NCBI GenBank assembly: GCA_009918675.1
Contig: RGDM01000003.1
Coordinates: 71,020 to 110,405 of the forward strand
Direction of reading: 5' to 3'
DNA length: 39,386 nt
Origin: a bacterium
GTDB taxonomy: Bacteria; Bdellovibrionota_B; Oligoflexia; Silvanigrellales; Silvanigrellaceae
Shown here: positions 8,132 to 18,223 of the stretch, piece by piece
How the letters are laid out: every line of letters begins with the position of its first letter
How positions within the stretch are numbered: the stretch's first letter is position 1
Notes under the pieces: generated by a model
Databases searched by the model: none
What the model saw: the letters and a program-made list of their open reading frames with translations, nothing else
Told to the model about the DNA's origin: nothing
Program-made: the position numbers and the translations under genes

Positions 8132-9175
8132 ATGGTCTCGCAAATTAAAGCACAGGTTCCTCCATCACTCAACGGCGAGCGTTTCGATGTTGCTGCAGCT
8201 GCTCTTTGTTCCGAATTCTCACGAAAGAAGATCAAATTGATCATTGATCGGGGTGGCGCGTATTTAAATAAAAAGCGAATATTGGTTGCGAAAAAACAAG
8301 TATCAGAAGGTGATATTATAGAATTATTCTGGGAGGAATCGCGGCCCCTTTCGGGCAATTCGGTGAAGACAATTGCAGTTTCTATTCTCGCTGAGGAAGC
8401 CGATTTTATTGTTATCAATAAGCCAGCAGGTTTGCCGTCACAAGCAACACTCACCTCGAGCGAAGACACGGTGATTCACGCTCTGCAGGTGCAATACCCC
8501 GAGAAATTTGCAAACAGCCAGCTTTTGCTGGTGCACCGTCTCGACAAGGAAACGTCTGGAGTCATGCTGCTTGCCAAAAGCAAAGCTGCTCAGGCGCGTT
8601 TTGAAAAGCTTTTCATCGAGCGGAAAATGAAGAAAGTTTATCAGGCGCTGTGCTTCGGAGTTCCTCGTGAACGCCAGGGGGTTTTGCGCTGGCCTATCCG
8701 CAAGGACCCATCTCGTCCCAACACATACGTTGCTGTTTTAAATTCAGGCGCACCCTCAGCCGGCGGTCGAGGGTCTTCTCCGGGGCGTAAAATGCCCGAA
8801 ATTAAGTCAGCAACGACCCTCTATGTGGTTTTGAAAACATTTCCTCAGGCTCGGGTGAGCTGGATCGAGTGTCAGCCGGAAACCGGTCGGACGCATCAAA
8901 TCCGCGTGCATTTGCAGGCATTGGGGGTTCCGCTGTTGGGCGACAAAACCTACGCAGCCAACGTCATAGGCCACCCCATGGCGCAGTTAGCGACCCGCCA
9001 TATGCTGCACGCCGTGCGCCTTGCGTGGACCCAAGACGACGGCTCGACATTTGCATTTGAAGCTCCTTTTCCTCATGATTTCGGCGCTTGTTTAAACCGC
9101 CTCCAGGAAGAAGGAGCATCCCATGAGCTACAAACTCATCACGGTCCCAACTCAGGGCCAAAAAATCTCGGTTGA
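8132..9175 (+). CDS. RluA-family RNA pseudouridine synthase
   Basis: It converts specific uridines in rRNA or tRNA to pseudouridine. An S4-like RNA-binding domain occupies about 14-66 ([20 protein letters not shown]). The catalytic domain follows with [10 protein letters not shown] and [16 protein letters not shown], placing the catalytic Asp at 138, and [20 protein letters not shown] near the C-terminus. The target position (RluA, RluC or RluD type) cannot be assigned. A Gly/Ser-rich insertion (about 208-222) interrupts the catalytic domain. The last 17 codons overlap the icd start region in another frame. Confidence 0.92.
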   Translation: MVSQIKAQVPPSLNGERFDVAAAALCSEFSRKKIKLIIDRGGAYLNKKRILVAKKQVSEGDIIELFWEESRPLSGNSVKTIAVSILAEEADFIVINKPAGLPSQATLTSSEDTVIHALQVQYPEKFANSQLLLVHRLDKETSGVMLLAKSKAAQARFEKLFIERKMKKVYQALCFGVPRERQGVLRWPIRKDPSRPNTYVAVLNSGAPSAGGRGSSPGRKMPEIKSATTLYVVLKTFPQARVSWIECQPETGRTHQIRVHLQALGVPLLGDKTYAANVIGHPMAQLATRHMLHAVRLAWTQDDGSTFAFEAPFPHDFGACLNRLQEEGASHELQTHHGPNSGPKNLG

Positions 9176-10355
9176 CTCCAAGGGTCAACTCAACGTTCCA
9201 GCTGAACCTATTATTCCCTTTATTCGCGGCGATGGCACAGGCCCTGATATTTGGGCTGCAAGTCAAATGGTCTTCGATGCTGCTGTTGCGAAAGCATATG
9301 GTGGCAAGAGAAAAATCCATTGGATGGAAGTCCCTGCTGGGGAAGCGTCGTTCCAAAAATACAATGATTGGCTCCCACAAGACACCGTTGATGCGCTGCG
9401 CGATTTTCGCGTGTCTATCAAAGGCCCTCTGACGACGCCTGTTGGCGGTGGAATTCGCAGTTTGAACGTAACTCTGCGGCAAACTTTGGATCTGTATCAA
9501 TGTGTGCGCCCTGTGAAATGGTATCCCAACGTGCCAGCGCCCGTGCGTGAGCCGCAAAAAGTCGACATGGTGATTTTCCGCGAAAACACCGAAGACATTT
9601 ATGCAGGAATTGAATTTAAAGCAGGCACACCAGAAGCACTTAAGCTGCGTGATTTTCTCAAGACGGCTTTTAACAAAACAGTGCGCGAAGATTCCGGACT
9701 GGGTATCAAACCCGTCAGTGAATTTGGTTCGAAGCGGCTTGTCCGCGCGGCTATTCAATATGCAATCGACAACAAGCGCAAGAACGTGACGCTTGTTCAC
9801 AAGGGCAACATCATGAAATTCACTGAAGGTGCGTTTCGTGACTGGGGCTATGAAGTTGCCAAAACCGAATTCCGCGATTTCTGTGTGACCTGGGATGAAT
9901 GTCAGGGCAATGTTCCGGCAGGCAAAATTCTTGTCAAAGATGCGATTGCCGACAACATGTTCCAGCAGGCTCTTTTGCGCCCCGACGAGTACGATGTACT
10001 TGCTACGACCAACCTCAATGGCGACTATCTTTCCGACGCTCTTGCCGCTCAGGTGGGAGGCTTGGGAATTGCTCCTGGCGCCAATATCGGCGATGGCTAT
10101 GCTGTTTTTGAAGCAACCCACGGAACCGCTCCAAAGTATGCAGGCCAAGATAAAGTAAACCCGGGCAGCGTGATTCTCAGCGGCGTGATGATGTTTGAGT
10201 ATCTCGGTTGGAAAGAAGTGTGTGCTCTTATCGAGAAGGCATTTGAAGCAACGTTGCGTGACAAAGTGGTGACCTACGACTTTGCCCGAGCTCTATCGGG
10301 TGCTCGTGAAGTGAAATGCAGCGAGTTTGCTAAGGCAATTTGCGATCATTTGTGA
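9123..10355 (+). CDS. icd: NADP-dependent isocitrate dehydrogenase
   Basis: This TCA-cycle enzyme oxidatively decarboxylates isocitrate to 2-oxoglutarate, yielding NADPH. The 410-aa product follows the E. coli Icd type, with [14 protein letters not shown], the substrate loop [13 protein letters not shown] (its Ser aligns with the phosphorylation site of E. coli Icd), and [14 protein letters not shown]. Cofactor choice is readable: K338-Y339 in HGTAPKYAG and the YDFAR motif near the C-terminus match the NADP determinants. The ATG at 9123 has a strong AAGGAG upstream. The start lies inside the end of the pseudouridine synthase gene. A second, NAD-type enzyme is encoded at 24354-25364. Confidence 0.95.
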   Translation: MSYKLITVPTQGQKISVDSKGQLNVPAEPIIPFIRGDGTGPDIWAASQMVFDAAVAKAYGGKRKIHWMEVPAGEASFQKYNDWLPQDTVDALRDFRVSIKGPLTTPVGGGIRSLNVTLRQTLDLYQCVRPVKWYPNVPAPVREPQKVDMVIFRENTEDIYAGIEFKAGTPEALKLRDFLKTAFNKTVREDSGLGIKPVSEFGSKRLVRAAIQYAIDNKRKNVTLVHKGNIMKFTEGAFRDWGYEVAKTEFRDFCVTWDECQGNVPAGKILVKDAIADNMFQQALLRPDEYDVLATTNLNGDYLSDALAAQVGGLGIAPGANIGDGYAVFEATHGTAPKYAGQDKVNPGSVILSGVMMFEYLGWKEVCALIEKAFEATLRDKVVTYDFARALSGAREVKCSEFAKAICDHL

Positions 10356-10419
10356 TGAAATCTGAAAAAAGATTTCATTAAAGCAATGCTGGGTTGGTTT
10401 ATTCCTCCCAGCATTTTTT
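10356..10419 (+). terminator. Double-hairpin terminator after icd
   Basis: The first hairpin pairs TGAAATCT (10356-10363) with AGATTTCA (10370-10377) immediately after the icd stop. The second pairs 10385-10393 with 10407-10415 (AATGCTGGG/CCCAGCATT) and runs into six T residues, a classic intrinsic terminator. The stop codon of the minus-strand lipoprotein gene (10399) lies in the loop, so the stem may also act for that gene, though its own U-run on the minus strand is weak. Confidence 0.85.
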
Positions 10420-12750
10420 GCTCAAAGCGCCCCCGCACTTATGAACTTCGATTTTAATGGGGTCGGAATTTATTCCTGCCGCGCTTTTCAAAACAATATA
10501 AAAAGTCATTGTTGAGGTTGAAAAAATAACATCAGTGCTTTTCAGTTCTATTCCATTTGTTGTGTCGGCAGTAAAATCCAGGAGATCCTCAGTGTTCTGA
10601 CTTTGCGCACGCAAGATACAATTTTGAAAAGTCGCTCCACTGGCAGCCTCAGAGCTCGACCCCAACTTGAACTGTACAATACGCTTTGCGACCAAGGTGT
10701 TGTTCATCTCAGACGTTAAGATGTAGCGGCCAAACTCGTCTTTGCCAATAAATGCCCGATTGCTATTTAGGAGAAAGACCTTACCACTGCCATCGCGAAT
10801 GTCATCAAAGATCGAATTTGCATCTCCGTGCGCATTCGCTAAGTCGCTACAGGCCGCAAAGGCTAAGGTCCCCGCTGTTGTTTTCTCAAACCGCACGGCA
10901 TACGCCTTGGTTCCGTCCAACAATTCAGACTTTTTAATGCGATCCGTAGAAACGAAATCGTACCCGCTCCCTTCACCAAATTCGAGGTTCAAGAGAGTTG
11001 CTGCTGGCTGATCGGAATCTACAATCAGATTGCGAATGTTCAAATTGGATTTGGAATCCACACCCGCGGAATAGTCGGCACTTGTCACATTCGTTTCGTT
11101 ATTCGAAATGTTTCCCCACTTGTCTTTGAGATAAAAGAACGCCTGCTTGACCTCACTTTTCACTGAAGAATTTGTCACCCCAAAAACATCTTCAACTTTA
11201 AACTCTGCGCTCCCGTTGATGCAAGGTGAATAGGTCTTCTTGGTACTCAGTTTGATAGCTATACCTAGCTCATAGCCTTCCGGACAAAATTTGCTTGTTG
11301 TTTTAATTTTGAATTTGTATCCAGGTTTGCCAGGAATCACATGATCGAATCCGCCATCGCCAACGATAGACAAATTGACAAGTTGGGGCAGGTTCGGATC
11401 GGTCGTTGCCGGCTCGAATTTCGTAAATGAGCCATCGTAAACTTGCGCGGGTTCAGGTGAAGAGACCTTCAAAAACTCAACTGAGGGTAGGCTTGTATTT
11501 TTATTTCCGTAAATTGTCAGTGGCGGAAAAGAATCAGAATTTAACTCCGTGCCATCGCGTTCGCCGGGGAGTTGGGTAATGCGGATAAAGTAATTTGTGA
11601 TAGCGTATGGCATGTCAATCACAAATTCGCCTTCGAAGGAATCCAGTGTTCCAGTTTTCTCAGGTTTATCCGAGCTCGCTGTGTATGTAGGAGTTGCGGC
11701 AAAAACTTCCCAGGTAAACTTTCGGAAAAGCCCTGTGGTTGAGTCAAGCCGCAATTTCAAGGTTGTGTCATTGGCCGAACTTGTGAACAGCACATCGCGC
11801 GTCACCTTTGCAGTATCAACAGATTTTAAATATTTGAGGTTTGTTGGGAATGTTGGGAGCAGTGTTGATATGGTTGTGTCTTGTGCATCACAGGGTCGCA
11901 AATTCACAGTGTGTTTGTCGGTGCGTGAAAGTCCAAAGATCTTTGCGTCGCCCAGGTAGGTACAGTATCCACTCGCACGGGCAAGAAATTTGAAACGTGT
12001 GAGTTCAAGAGAAGCGTCAATGGGCCCAACGATGGCGACGCCATTGGCATCGGTGGTGCTGAAGATGGGTCGAACCTGTGCGGCCTGCCACACCGGAATA
12101 TTTGCGGTGGTTTTGCCGTCCGAAACTGCCGCTATCTGCACATTGGGCAATGCAACTCCGCTCTTCAAATCTCTCACCGTGACTTTGACAAATCCAGCAG
12201 AACTTATGGAAAGTGGTGAGCCAAAATTGAGAGCATCAGTTCCAGACAATGTATTGCGCCGTTCAAGTGGAAGTAGAAGCTGCGCATAAGGTATTTTCTG
12301 GTAGTCTTTGTCCTCAAAATTCTTACTACGAATCTCAAAGCGAGCGTACTTCAAAACCTGCCCAACAAGTGCTGATCCGGGCCGCACCATATCCGGTAAA
12401 AACCCACCCATGCTCAGGAGCTGTTCAATAACACCGCCGTCGCTACTTTGTACTGTTGCACTGTCGGGGAGTGTGAAGGAAAAGTTTCCATTCTTGCTGT
12501 CGAGTTTTAAGCCCGTCGGTGTAGAACGCATTCCTGCAGGAGTGATGAGCGAAACCTCGAGGTTGGCTAGTGAGATATCTTTTCCGGGTTGAATGATTCC
12601 CGAAACGAGGCGTTGCTCCGGCAGCAAATAAACCCGACCTTTTCCAGAATTTGCGCAACCCGCGACGGTTAAAAAAGCGCTGAGCAGCAGCACACTCTTT
12701 GATAAAGAGCGCGCTGCTGCCCAGACCTTCATTGAAACCGTTTCTCTCAT
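10399..12750 (-). CDS. Large Ig-like/adhesin-like lipoprotein
   Basis: I do not recognise a named protein. The 783-aa product has a signal sequence with a good lipobox (TVAGC, Cys32). Residue +2 is Ala, not Asp, which under the E. coli rule favours the outer membrane. The interior is beta-rich. The block near 190-250 (VTVRDLKSGVALPNVQIAAVSDG, then TTDANGVAIV) resembles carboxypeptidase-regulatory or SpaA-type Ig-like folds. Cysteines cluster in likely disulfide pairs (around YCTYL/RPC, KFCPEG/SPC) and at the end (CGG/KKC). Three in-frame starts exist (GTG 12759, ATG 12750, ATG 12732); I chose 12750 because AAGGTG lies at good spacing. It follows the giant coiled-coil gene by 51 nt, so they are probably cotranscribed. 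Confidence 0.75.
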   Translation of the reverse strand: MRETVSMKVWAAARSLSKSVLLLSAFLTVAGCANSGKGRVYLLPEQRLVSGIIQPGKDISLANLEVSLITPAGMRSTPTGLKLDSKNGNFSFTLPDSATVQSSDGGVIEQLLSMGGFLPDMVRPGSALVGQVLKYARFEIRSKNFEDKDYQKIPYAQLLLPLERRNTLSGTDALNFGSPLSISSAGFVKVTVRDLKSGVALPNVQIAAVSDGKTTANIPVWQAAQVRPIFSTTDANGVAIVGPIDASLELTRFKFLARASGYCTYLGDAKIFGLSRTDKHTVNLRPCDAQDTTISTLLPTFPTNLKYLKSVDTAKVTRDVLFTSSANDTTLKLRLDSTTGLFRKFTWEVFAATPTYTASSDKPEKTGTLDSFEGEFVIDMPYAITNYFIRITQLPGERDGTELNSDSFPPLTIYGNKNTSLPSVEFLKVSSPEPAQVYDGSFTKFEPATTDPNLPQLVNLSIVGDGGFDHVIPGKPGYKFKIKTTSKFCPEGYELGIAIKLSTKKTYSPCINGSAEFKVEDVFGVTNSSVKSEVKQAFFYLKDKWGNISNNETNVTSADYSAGVDSKSNLNIRNLIVDSDQPAATLLNLEFGEGSGYDFVSTDRIKKSELLDGTKAYAVRFEKTTAGTLAFAACSDLANAHGDANSIFDDIRDGSGKVFLLNSNRAFIGKDEFGRYILTSEMNNTLVAKRIVQFKLGSSSEAASGATFQNCILRAQSQNTEDLLDFTADTTNGIELKSTDVIFSTSTMTFYIVLKSAAGINSDPIKIEVHKCGGALSKKCWEE

Positions 12751-12801
12751 CAGGCCCACCTTAGCCTAGTGAATGCAACATCTCCCTCACTCGCACCGCG
12801 C

Positions 12802-15800
12802 TTATTTGCGGCTGAGTGTGTATGAAGTTCCAAAATAAACATCGTACGAATTGCACCCTGTGCTTCCACACTGTGAAGGGCCCCAGAATTTTGCAGTTGT
12901 GCGCAAATCGTTGCCCTCAACAAAGCGTTCCTTCTCTGGCATTGGTTTCATCTTGACACTGATTGCTGTGACTTGAGCGTCCTTGAGGCTGACAAGTTCG
13001 CCCGCATCAGCAACACCATTTTGATTCTTGTCGAACCAAACAACGAGCTTCGAGTAAACAGAGTCTTTTACATCAATCACGCCATCACGGTTGAGGTCGT
13101 ATTGCGCAAGAGCCGCATAACCATCGCGCGCCTTTTTGCCGGTTGCCTTGATGATGGTTGCCTCACCGAAGAGTTCGCGACCACTGGTAACCTTGCCTTC
13201 TGCGTTTGGAAGCGCCAGCAATGCGACTGGCGCATGCCCCTTCAACCAGCCAGTGCGTTGTGGCTTTCCTGTTCCCATCAGGTCAAACTTCACATTGCTA
13301 CGCTCTTGCGCGATAAACTCGGGTCGCCCAATTGGCATAAAGTCAAGAACCAATGGACTGTAAAGCTGGACTGTGTAGGTTGAGCTTACAGCTGCGGAAC
13401 CATCGTTTCTCATCGCTGTGAAGGAAATATCTTCTCCATACCAACTCAAAGAGCGTCGCATGTAAGGCTCAAGAATATTTGGTGCACGGAAGTCGAAGAC
13501 ACCTTCGTGCGGAGCACCCGTCAATTTTGTGTTGGCTGCAAGCAGGTTGGCTTGGCCAAACGAGTAGGTGCGATCACAATCCGAATTTTCACCACGGTCG
13601 CAGAGACTTGCACGAATGCGAACCTTTTCTGCGGCTCCGAACATGCGGAACCAAATAGTATTCGCCGTGCTCATCCATGAACCCCAGGGAATTCCGCGGA
13701 AGTTCACCCAGCATTGTCCGCCTGCTGTCCAAAACTTAACACCTGCACCACGTTTGATCGTTGAACCAGTGCAGGTGTCCGAGCTGCTGGCAAGCGCAGG
13801 GTTGTCGAAGAAGTGCTGAATCTCGCTGACTGCTGGCTTCACTTGGTTTATTGCTTGAGGAGTGTAGCCAATTGACTTTCCAGCATCGAGTGCGGCTAAG
13901 GCAAGATCCTGTTGGCCGCCGCGAATTGCCAAGCTCATCAGAACATCCAACGCTTTGCCGAGCGACGCTTTGATCTTTGCGTCTTCATTTTGTAGAGCGC
14001 TGATATCTTGGCTCGTCTTCTGCTTGAAGGTGTCCAGTTGCGCGGTCAGGTCCGTTTTGACCTTTTCGATGTTCTTTTTCAAATCAGCATTTTCTGCGGC
14101 AAACTTGTTTTGCACATCAATCATCTTGTTAAATTCTGATTCTCTCTCGATAGCATCAAAAGCATTGTCTGCGCCGTCAACGATGGTCTGGGCATAGCGT
14201 GCCAGCAGCGGCAGCGAGCCATCTTCGCGACCAACCTGCAAAATCGCTTCTGCATTTTTGAGCTTCTTGACAGCGTTTGAAACTACGCCTTCAACGTTCG
14301 CAGCATTAGTCTTAAGGCCCGCCATTTGTTGAACAAAGGTTGCCACGGAGCGCTTGAATTTATCGTCGGCGACAATCTTATTGCGGAGGTTTTTTGCATC
14401 GTTCGAGGTGCCATATAGAATTGAAGAAGCCCAGCTTCTGATTTTGCTCATACAACCAGCATTGTCGCCGCCACCTTCAACTTCCTTGAGCGCAGCAATC
14501 ATTATGAAATGATGGAGGCTCTTACCGTCTGTTCCCGCCACGTTTCCAAAGAACACACTGTCAGCAGCGCTTCCGCGGGTTCCAAAAACCAGTTGGTATG
14601 CATATTCATCAGCAAGATAGTCGAATGAGTCACGCCCTAAAGCATTTGCAAAGGTTGCGTTTGCATTCCCTCCGCATTCGGCCATGATAGGTTGAAAGCT
14701 TTTATCGTACCATTCGCCCGTCGTTTGATTGGGCTGGAGCGCACGCAAAAACGCCGTGCGCATATCGCCATAGGCCCTAAGAGCATTCACCAAATCGACG
14801 GTCAGCGCCTTTTGTGGGACTTTTATGTCCTTTTCAAAGGCTGCCTGCGCTGCATCGTCGGCCTGCACCTCTTGAATGAAGCCATTCATCTTGGATTCCA
14901 AGGCCTGCTGGTTTGCACGAATCTTTGCAATATCGGTTGCGGTTTTCTGGAAGTTTTCCTGCACCTCCGCACCAAGGTTTGCCACCAATTGTGCTGCCTT
15001 GTTTGAAACATCTGAAAGACGCTTGTTGAAATCATCCTTCATGTCTTTCATTGCCGTGTCGAGCTTGCTGATCTGGTCGCCTTGTAACTTGAACTGGTCG
15101 GCAACGGCCTTCTTCTGAGTTTCAAAGTCGGCTTTGAGCAATTTAACGTCTGATGCTGCTTGAGTTCCAATAGCCAACGCCTGGTTTGCTGTCTTTGCGA
15201 CATCTTGAAGAACCGATTTCAGCTTCACCAATTCCGAAGCCATTTGATCCTTCATGGCTTGTTGTTGAATGACAACCTGGTTGTATTGTTCTTTCGCTTC
15301 ATCGCGCGCCTTTTTCAGTTCCACGTTTGTTTCATCAACGAGTGAGTCGAGCGCTAAAATCCTGTCATTCAATTCTTTTTTCACAGACTGGCTCATCAGT
15401 TCAAAGTCGGCAGCCTGCGACTTCACTTTTTGCATCAGGTCCGCATTCATCGATTTTTGTGCTGCGTCGCTTTCCGCAAGCTTCGCAAACAGTGCGTTGT
15501 CCTGAGTCTTCATGTCCATGCGCACATTGGCAATTTCGCTGCTCATGTTGTCTTTGATCTTGCTGAGCTGTGCACCGAAATCTTTAATAGCTCCACCCAA
15601 ATCGGACTTAACACTGTCTACAGAAGCTTCAACCTTCACAATGCGGGCAACTAAAGTTTTCTTTGCGGCCGAGACTTCCGCGCTTATCAGCTTTTTCACA
15701 TTCGCATCATTTTCATCTATTTTTGCGTTCATGATTTTGGTGACGTCTTCCAGTCCCTGAACACGCAATCGAACGCTTTCAAGTTCGCCTTTGGTTGCGT

Positions 15801-18141
15801 AGTTTGCAGCAACAAATGCTTTGAAATCCTCCTGAGCTTGTGCAACAGCTTCAACGCGCGCTGCAACCGCTTGTGTTTCAGCAACACATTTTTGTTCCAC
15901 AGCTTTCATGCTTGCTGCAATACTTGCTTCGGTCTTGACGCGTTCAGCAGCGAGTGATGTCTTGAGGTCTGAGAATGTCACCAGCGTTTTCTTGTCCATC
16001 TCGGTCAGCTGGCCTTTAAGAGAATTGATTGCGTCCTGTGCCGAAGCATCTTGGCTGCTGAGTGCTGATTTCAGGTCTGCCTCGAGTTTTGCACGTGCGT
16101 CGTTTTGGCTTTGAGTCACTTGTTGCAGCTGAGCTTGAAGTTTCGCAAGCTCATCAGCCTGTTGTTTTTGTGCCAACTCCTGTTGAATGCGCGCTTCAGC
16201 TTTGGCACCCGCAATCTGCGCGTCATACTGCACTCTCGTGCTGGCCAAGTCGGCATTGAGAGATGAGATTTGCAGTGCGAGTTGTGCCCTGACTTCATGC
16301 ATTTTTGCTTCTTGCGCCGCCGCGCGGTCGGTGAGAGTCTTCACCTGCGCCTTGGTTGCGTCGTCGAGGTTTTGAATAGACGAAGTTAAACTCGAATAGT
16401 TTGCATTCATTTGTTGGGTGAGTTCAATATTCTTTTGCGCAAAGTCGCCTTTCATTTGCGACATTTGCAGCACGAAATCTGAGTTTGTTTTATTCATTTC
16501 TGCGCGTAATGTTTGAACCTGTGCTTTTGTTTCAGCGCTCAATTTTTCCTCGAGCTTAGACAGGCTGCTGTCCATTTTCGATTTCATTCCGTCGATGACA
16601 TCTTTTTGTGCCACCTGATACGACGAGAAATCCGATCCCAGCGCGGCAAGACGCGCTGCGGTGTCGCCCTGCTGATTTTTGAGTTTGCTCAGTTCAGCAA
16701 TTTGTTCGAGTTTGTATCCTTGCAGAGCGGCATCTTGTCTACCAGAGAGTTCAGACAATCCCGTCTTTATTGAATTTGAAAGATTCGTTTGTACGGCCTG
16801 AACTTCATTGCTAAGATCGTTGATTTTGGAACTCAACTCACTGCGTACCGCAGCGACTTCGCTTTTTGCCCAGTTTTCCACGGCGCTGATTTTTTTCGAC
16901 AGTCGGTCTTCAAGCTCCTGCCGTTGCTTGGCTCCCTCAGTTTTCACATTTTCGACCGAGACTGCCAAGGCGGCCATTTTGATCTGAGCATCTGCCGATT
17001 GTTTACCCATGGCCGAAATCAATTCCTCGCGCGCAGAAATAAGATCTGCGCCCGATTTGCTAGCAAGATCGTCGATCTTCTTTTGCAACAACGATTTTGT
17101 AGCAGAGTCAGTTGAGCTGATGAGTTTTGTCATCTCATTCTTCAAAGAAGAGACACTGCTCGAAATCTTCGACTCAAGAGCAGATTTTTGATCAGCGAGG
17201 TCCTTTTCGACCTTCTCAAAGCGTGCAGCTGATTCTTTCTTCTGTGCTTCGAGCGTAGCCTTCAAACTTGCATCTTGTTTTGCAAGTGAAAGTGAAAATT
17301 CTGCTGCTTTGGCTTCAATCAAATTGGTCAGGCTGGTTCGATAATCTTCAAGCTTTTTGTTGAGTTCGTCTGATTTTAAATTTGCATCAAGGCGTGCGTC
17401 ATTGATCGATTTTTGCAATGCGGCTTCTTTGTCGTCGAGCTTTTTAGAAAGTGCAGCCAGTTTGTCATTTGCATCTGCTGCATTCGTTTTTACCTGGGTT
17501 TGTGTGTTTTTGATTTCTTCGGCTAGCGCAGAATCGCTGGCCTGCAGTTTGGCAACCCGCTCATCCACTGACGCTGAAAGAGTATCGATGCGTGAGGAAA
17601 CTGCAGAAATTTTTTGATTCATTTGAGCTTCTAGCGAAGACTTCGTGAGGTCTAGCTTGCTTTCCAAAGAACTTGCGCGGCTTTCCATATCCGTTCGCAA
17701 ACCCTGCAGGGATTTTGCAAGGTCAGCGTCAACTTTCGCGAGATCTGCGAACTTACCATCGAGTTCAAGACGCAGCGCAGTGTCTCGTTTGTCAACCGCA
17801 TCAAATTGCTTTTCGACCTTGTCCTTGAATGTTGCAAGGTCGGCTTCAAGGCCATCGATACGTCCACTCAAGCGCTTGTCTTCAGCGATACGCTCTTCAC
17901 GCTCCTTGTCTATCAACGCACGCAGGAGCCGTTCCATGTCGGCAGTTGATGTTTTTGCGAGGCTGCCAACCGAGTTGGCCGAAAGCTTCCCTGTCTTCGA
18001 AGTCGCGGATGCCAGCTCCAAGAGCTTCTGAGAATCCGAACCAGCCGTTCGTCCGCAGGCACCGACGGTCGCTAGCAGAGTCACACTGGATGCAGCTAGT
18101 AAGGCGAATGATCCGGTTTTCTTCAGCTTTCTTGTTGACAT
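12802..18141 (-). CDS. Giant coiled-coil lipoprotein, downstream paralogue
   Basis: The function is not known to me. The 1779-aa product has a signal sequence with lipobox TVGAC (Cys29, +2 Gly). From about 67 to 1100 it is almost uninterrupted heptad-rich coiled coil (Lys/Glu/Ala/Leu/Gln, nearly no Pro). A Cys-containing globular block follows at about 1110-1310 (GEWYDKSF, CGGNANATFANALGRDSF), then a short coiled coil (about 1330-1395). The C-terminal domain has CWVNFRGIPWGSW and a known bacterial Ca-binding-type module: DLNRDGVID and DKNQNGVADAGEL at about 1680-1714, preceded by GRELFGEAT. The ATG at 18141 has GGGGGAC upstream. It is a paralogue of the 18445-23817 gene, colinear over the whole length. 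It is likely an outer-membrane or surface fibre; that location is inferred. Confidence 0.85.
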   Translation of the reverse strand: MSTRKLKKTGSFALLAASSVTLLATVGACGRTAGSDSQKLLELASATSKTGKLSANSVGSLAKTSTADMERLLRALIDKEREERIAEDKRLSGRIDGLEADLATFKDKVEKQFDAVDKRDTALRLELDGKFADLAKVDADLAKSLQGLRTDMESRASSLESKLDLTKSSLEAQMNQKISAVSSRIDTLSASVDERVAKLQASDSALAEEIKNTQTQVKTNAADANDKLAALSKKLDDKEAALQKSINDARLDANLKSDELNKKLEDYRTSLTNLIEAKAAEFSLSLAKQDASLKATLEAQKKESAARFEKVEKDLADQKSALESKISSSVSSLKNEMTKLISSTDSATKSLLQKKIDDLASKSGADLISAREELISAMGKQSADAQIKMAALAVSVENVKTEGAKQRQELEDRLSKKISAVENWAKSEVAAVRSELSSKINDLSNEVQAVQTNLSNSIKTGLSELSGRQDAALQGYKLEQIAELSKLKNQQGDTAARLAALGSDFSSYQVAQKDVIDGMKSKMDSSLSKLEEKLSAETKAQVQTLRAEMNKTNSDFVLQMSQMKGDFAQKNIELTQQMNANYSSLTSSIQNLDDATKAQVKTLTDRAAAQEAKMHEVRAQLALQISSLNADLASTRVQYDAQIAGAKAEARIQQELAQKQQADELAKLQAQLQQVTQSQNDARAKLEADLKSALSSQDASAQDAINSLKGQLTEMDKKTLVTFSDLKTSLAAERVKTEASIAASMKAVEQKCVAETQAVAARVEAVAQAQEDFKAFVAANYATKGELESVRLRVQGLEDVTKIMNAKIDENDANVKKLISAEVSAAKKTLVARIVKVEASVDSVKSDLGGAIKDFGAQLSKIKDNMSSEIANVRMDMKTQDNALFAKLAESDAAQKSMNADLMQKVKSQAADFELMSQSVKKELNDRILALDSLVDETNVELKKARDEAKEQYNQVVIQQQAMKDQMASELVKLKSVLQDVAKTANQALAIGTQAASDVKLLKADFETQKKAVADQFKLQGDQISKLDTAMKDMKDDFNKRLSDVSNKAAQLVANLGAEVQENFQKTATDIAKIRANQQALESKMNGFIQEVQADDAAQAAFEKDIKVPQKALTVDLVNALRAYGDMRTAFLRALQPNQTTGEWYDKSFQPIMAECGGNANATFANALGRDSFDYLADEYAYQLVFGTRGSAADSVFFGNVAGTDGKSLHHFIMIAALKEVEGGGDNAGCMSKIRSWASSILYGTSNDAKNLRNKIVADDKFKRSVATFVQQMAGLKTNAANVEGVVSNAVKKLKNAEAILQVGREDGSLPLLARYAQTIVDGADNAFDAIERESEFNKMIDVQNKFAAENADLKKNIEKVKTDLTAQLDTFKQKTSQDISALQNEDAKIKASLGKALDVLMSLAIRGGQQDLALAALDAGKSIGYTPQAINQVKPAVSEIQHFFDNPALASSSDTCTGSTIKRGAGVKFWTAGGQCWVNFRGIPWGSWMSTANTIWFRMFGAAEKVRIRASLCDRGENSDCDRTYSFGQANLLAANTKLTGAPHEGVFDFRAPNILEPYMRRSLSWYGEDISFTAMRNDGSAAVSSTYTVQLYSPLVLDFMPIGRPEFIAQERSNVKFDLMGTGKPQRTGWLKGHAPVALLALPNAEGKVTSGRELFGEATIIKATGKKARDGYAALAQYDLNRDGVIDVKDSVYSKLVVWFDKNQNGVADAGELVSLKDAQVTAISVKMKPMPEKERFVEGNDLRTTAKFWGPSQCGSTGCNSYDVYFGTSYTLSRK

Positions 18142-18196
18142 TGAGTGTCCCCCAAAAAAATAGAGAAGGCAGATAGGTCAAACCCGTTCAGTAGTA

Positions 18197-18223
18197 CCTT
18201 CGGTGGGCGGGCGGTTCGCTTTA
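18197..18223 (-). promoter_or_regulatory. Sigma28-like promoter candidate, downstream giant gene
   Basis: Read on the minus strand: TAAAGCGA, an 11-nt spacer, then ACCGAAGG. The flagellar sigma factor FliA consensus is TAAAGTTT-N11-GCCGATAA, so the TAAAG and CCGA cores and the exact spacing match. The predicted transcription start is about 45-50 nt upstream of the ATG. The matched arrangement upstream of the paralogue strengthens the call. No experimental support is visible. Confidence 0.4.
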
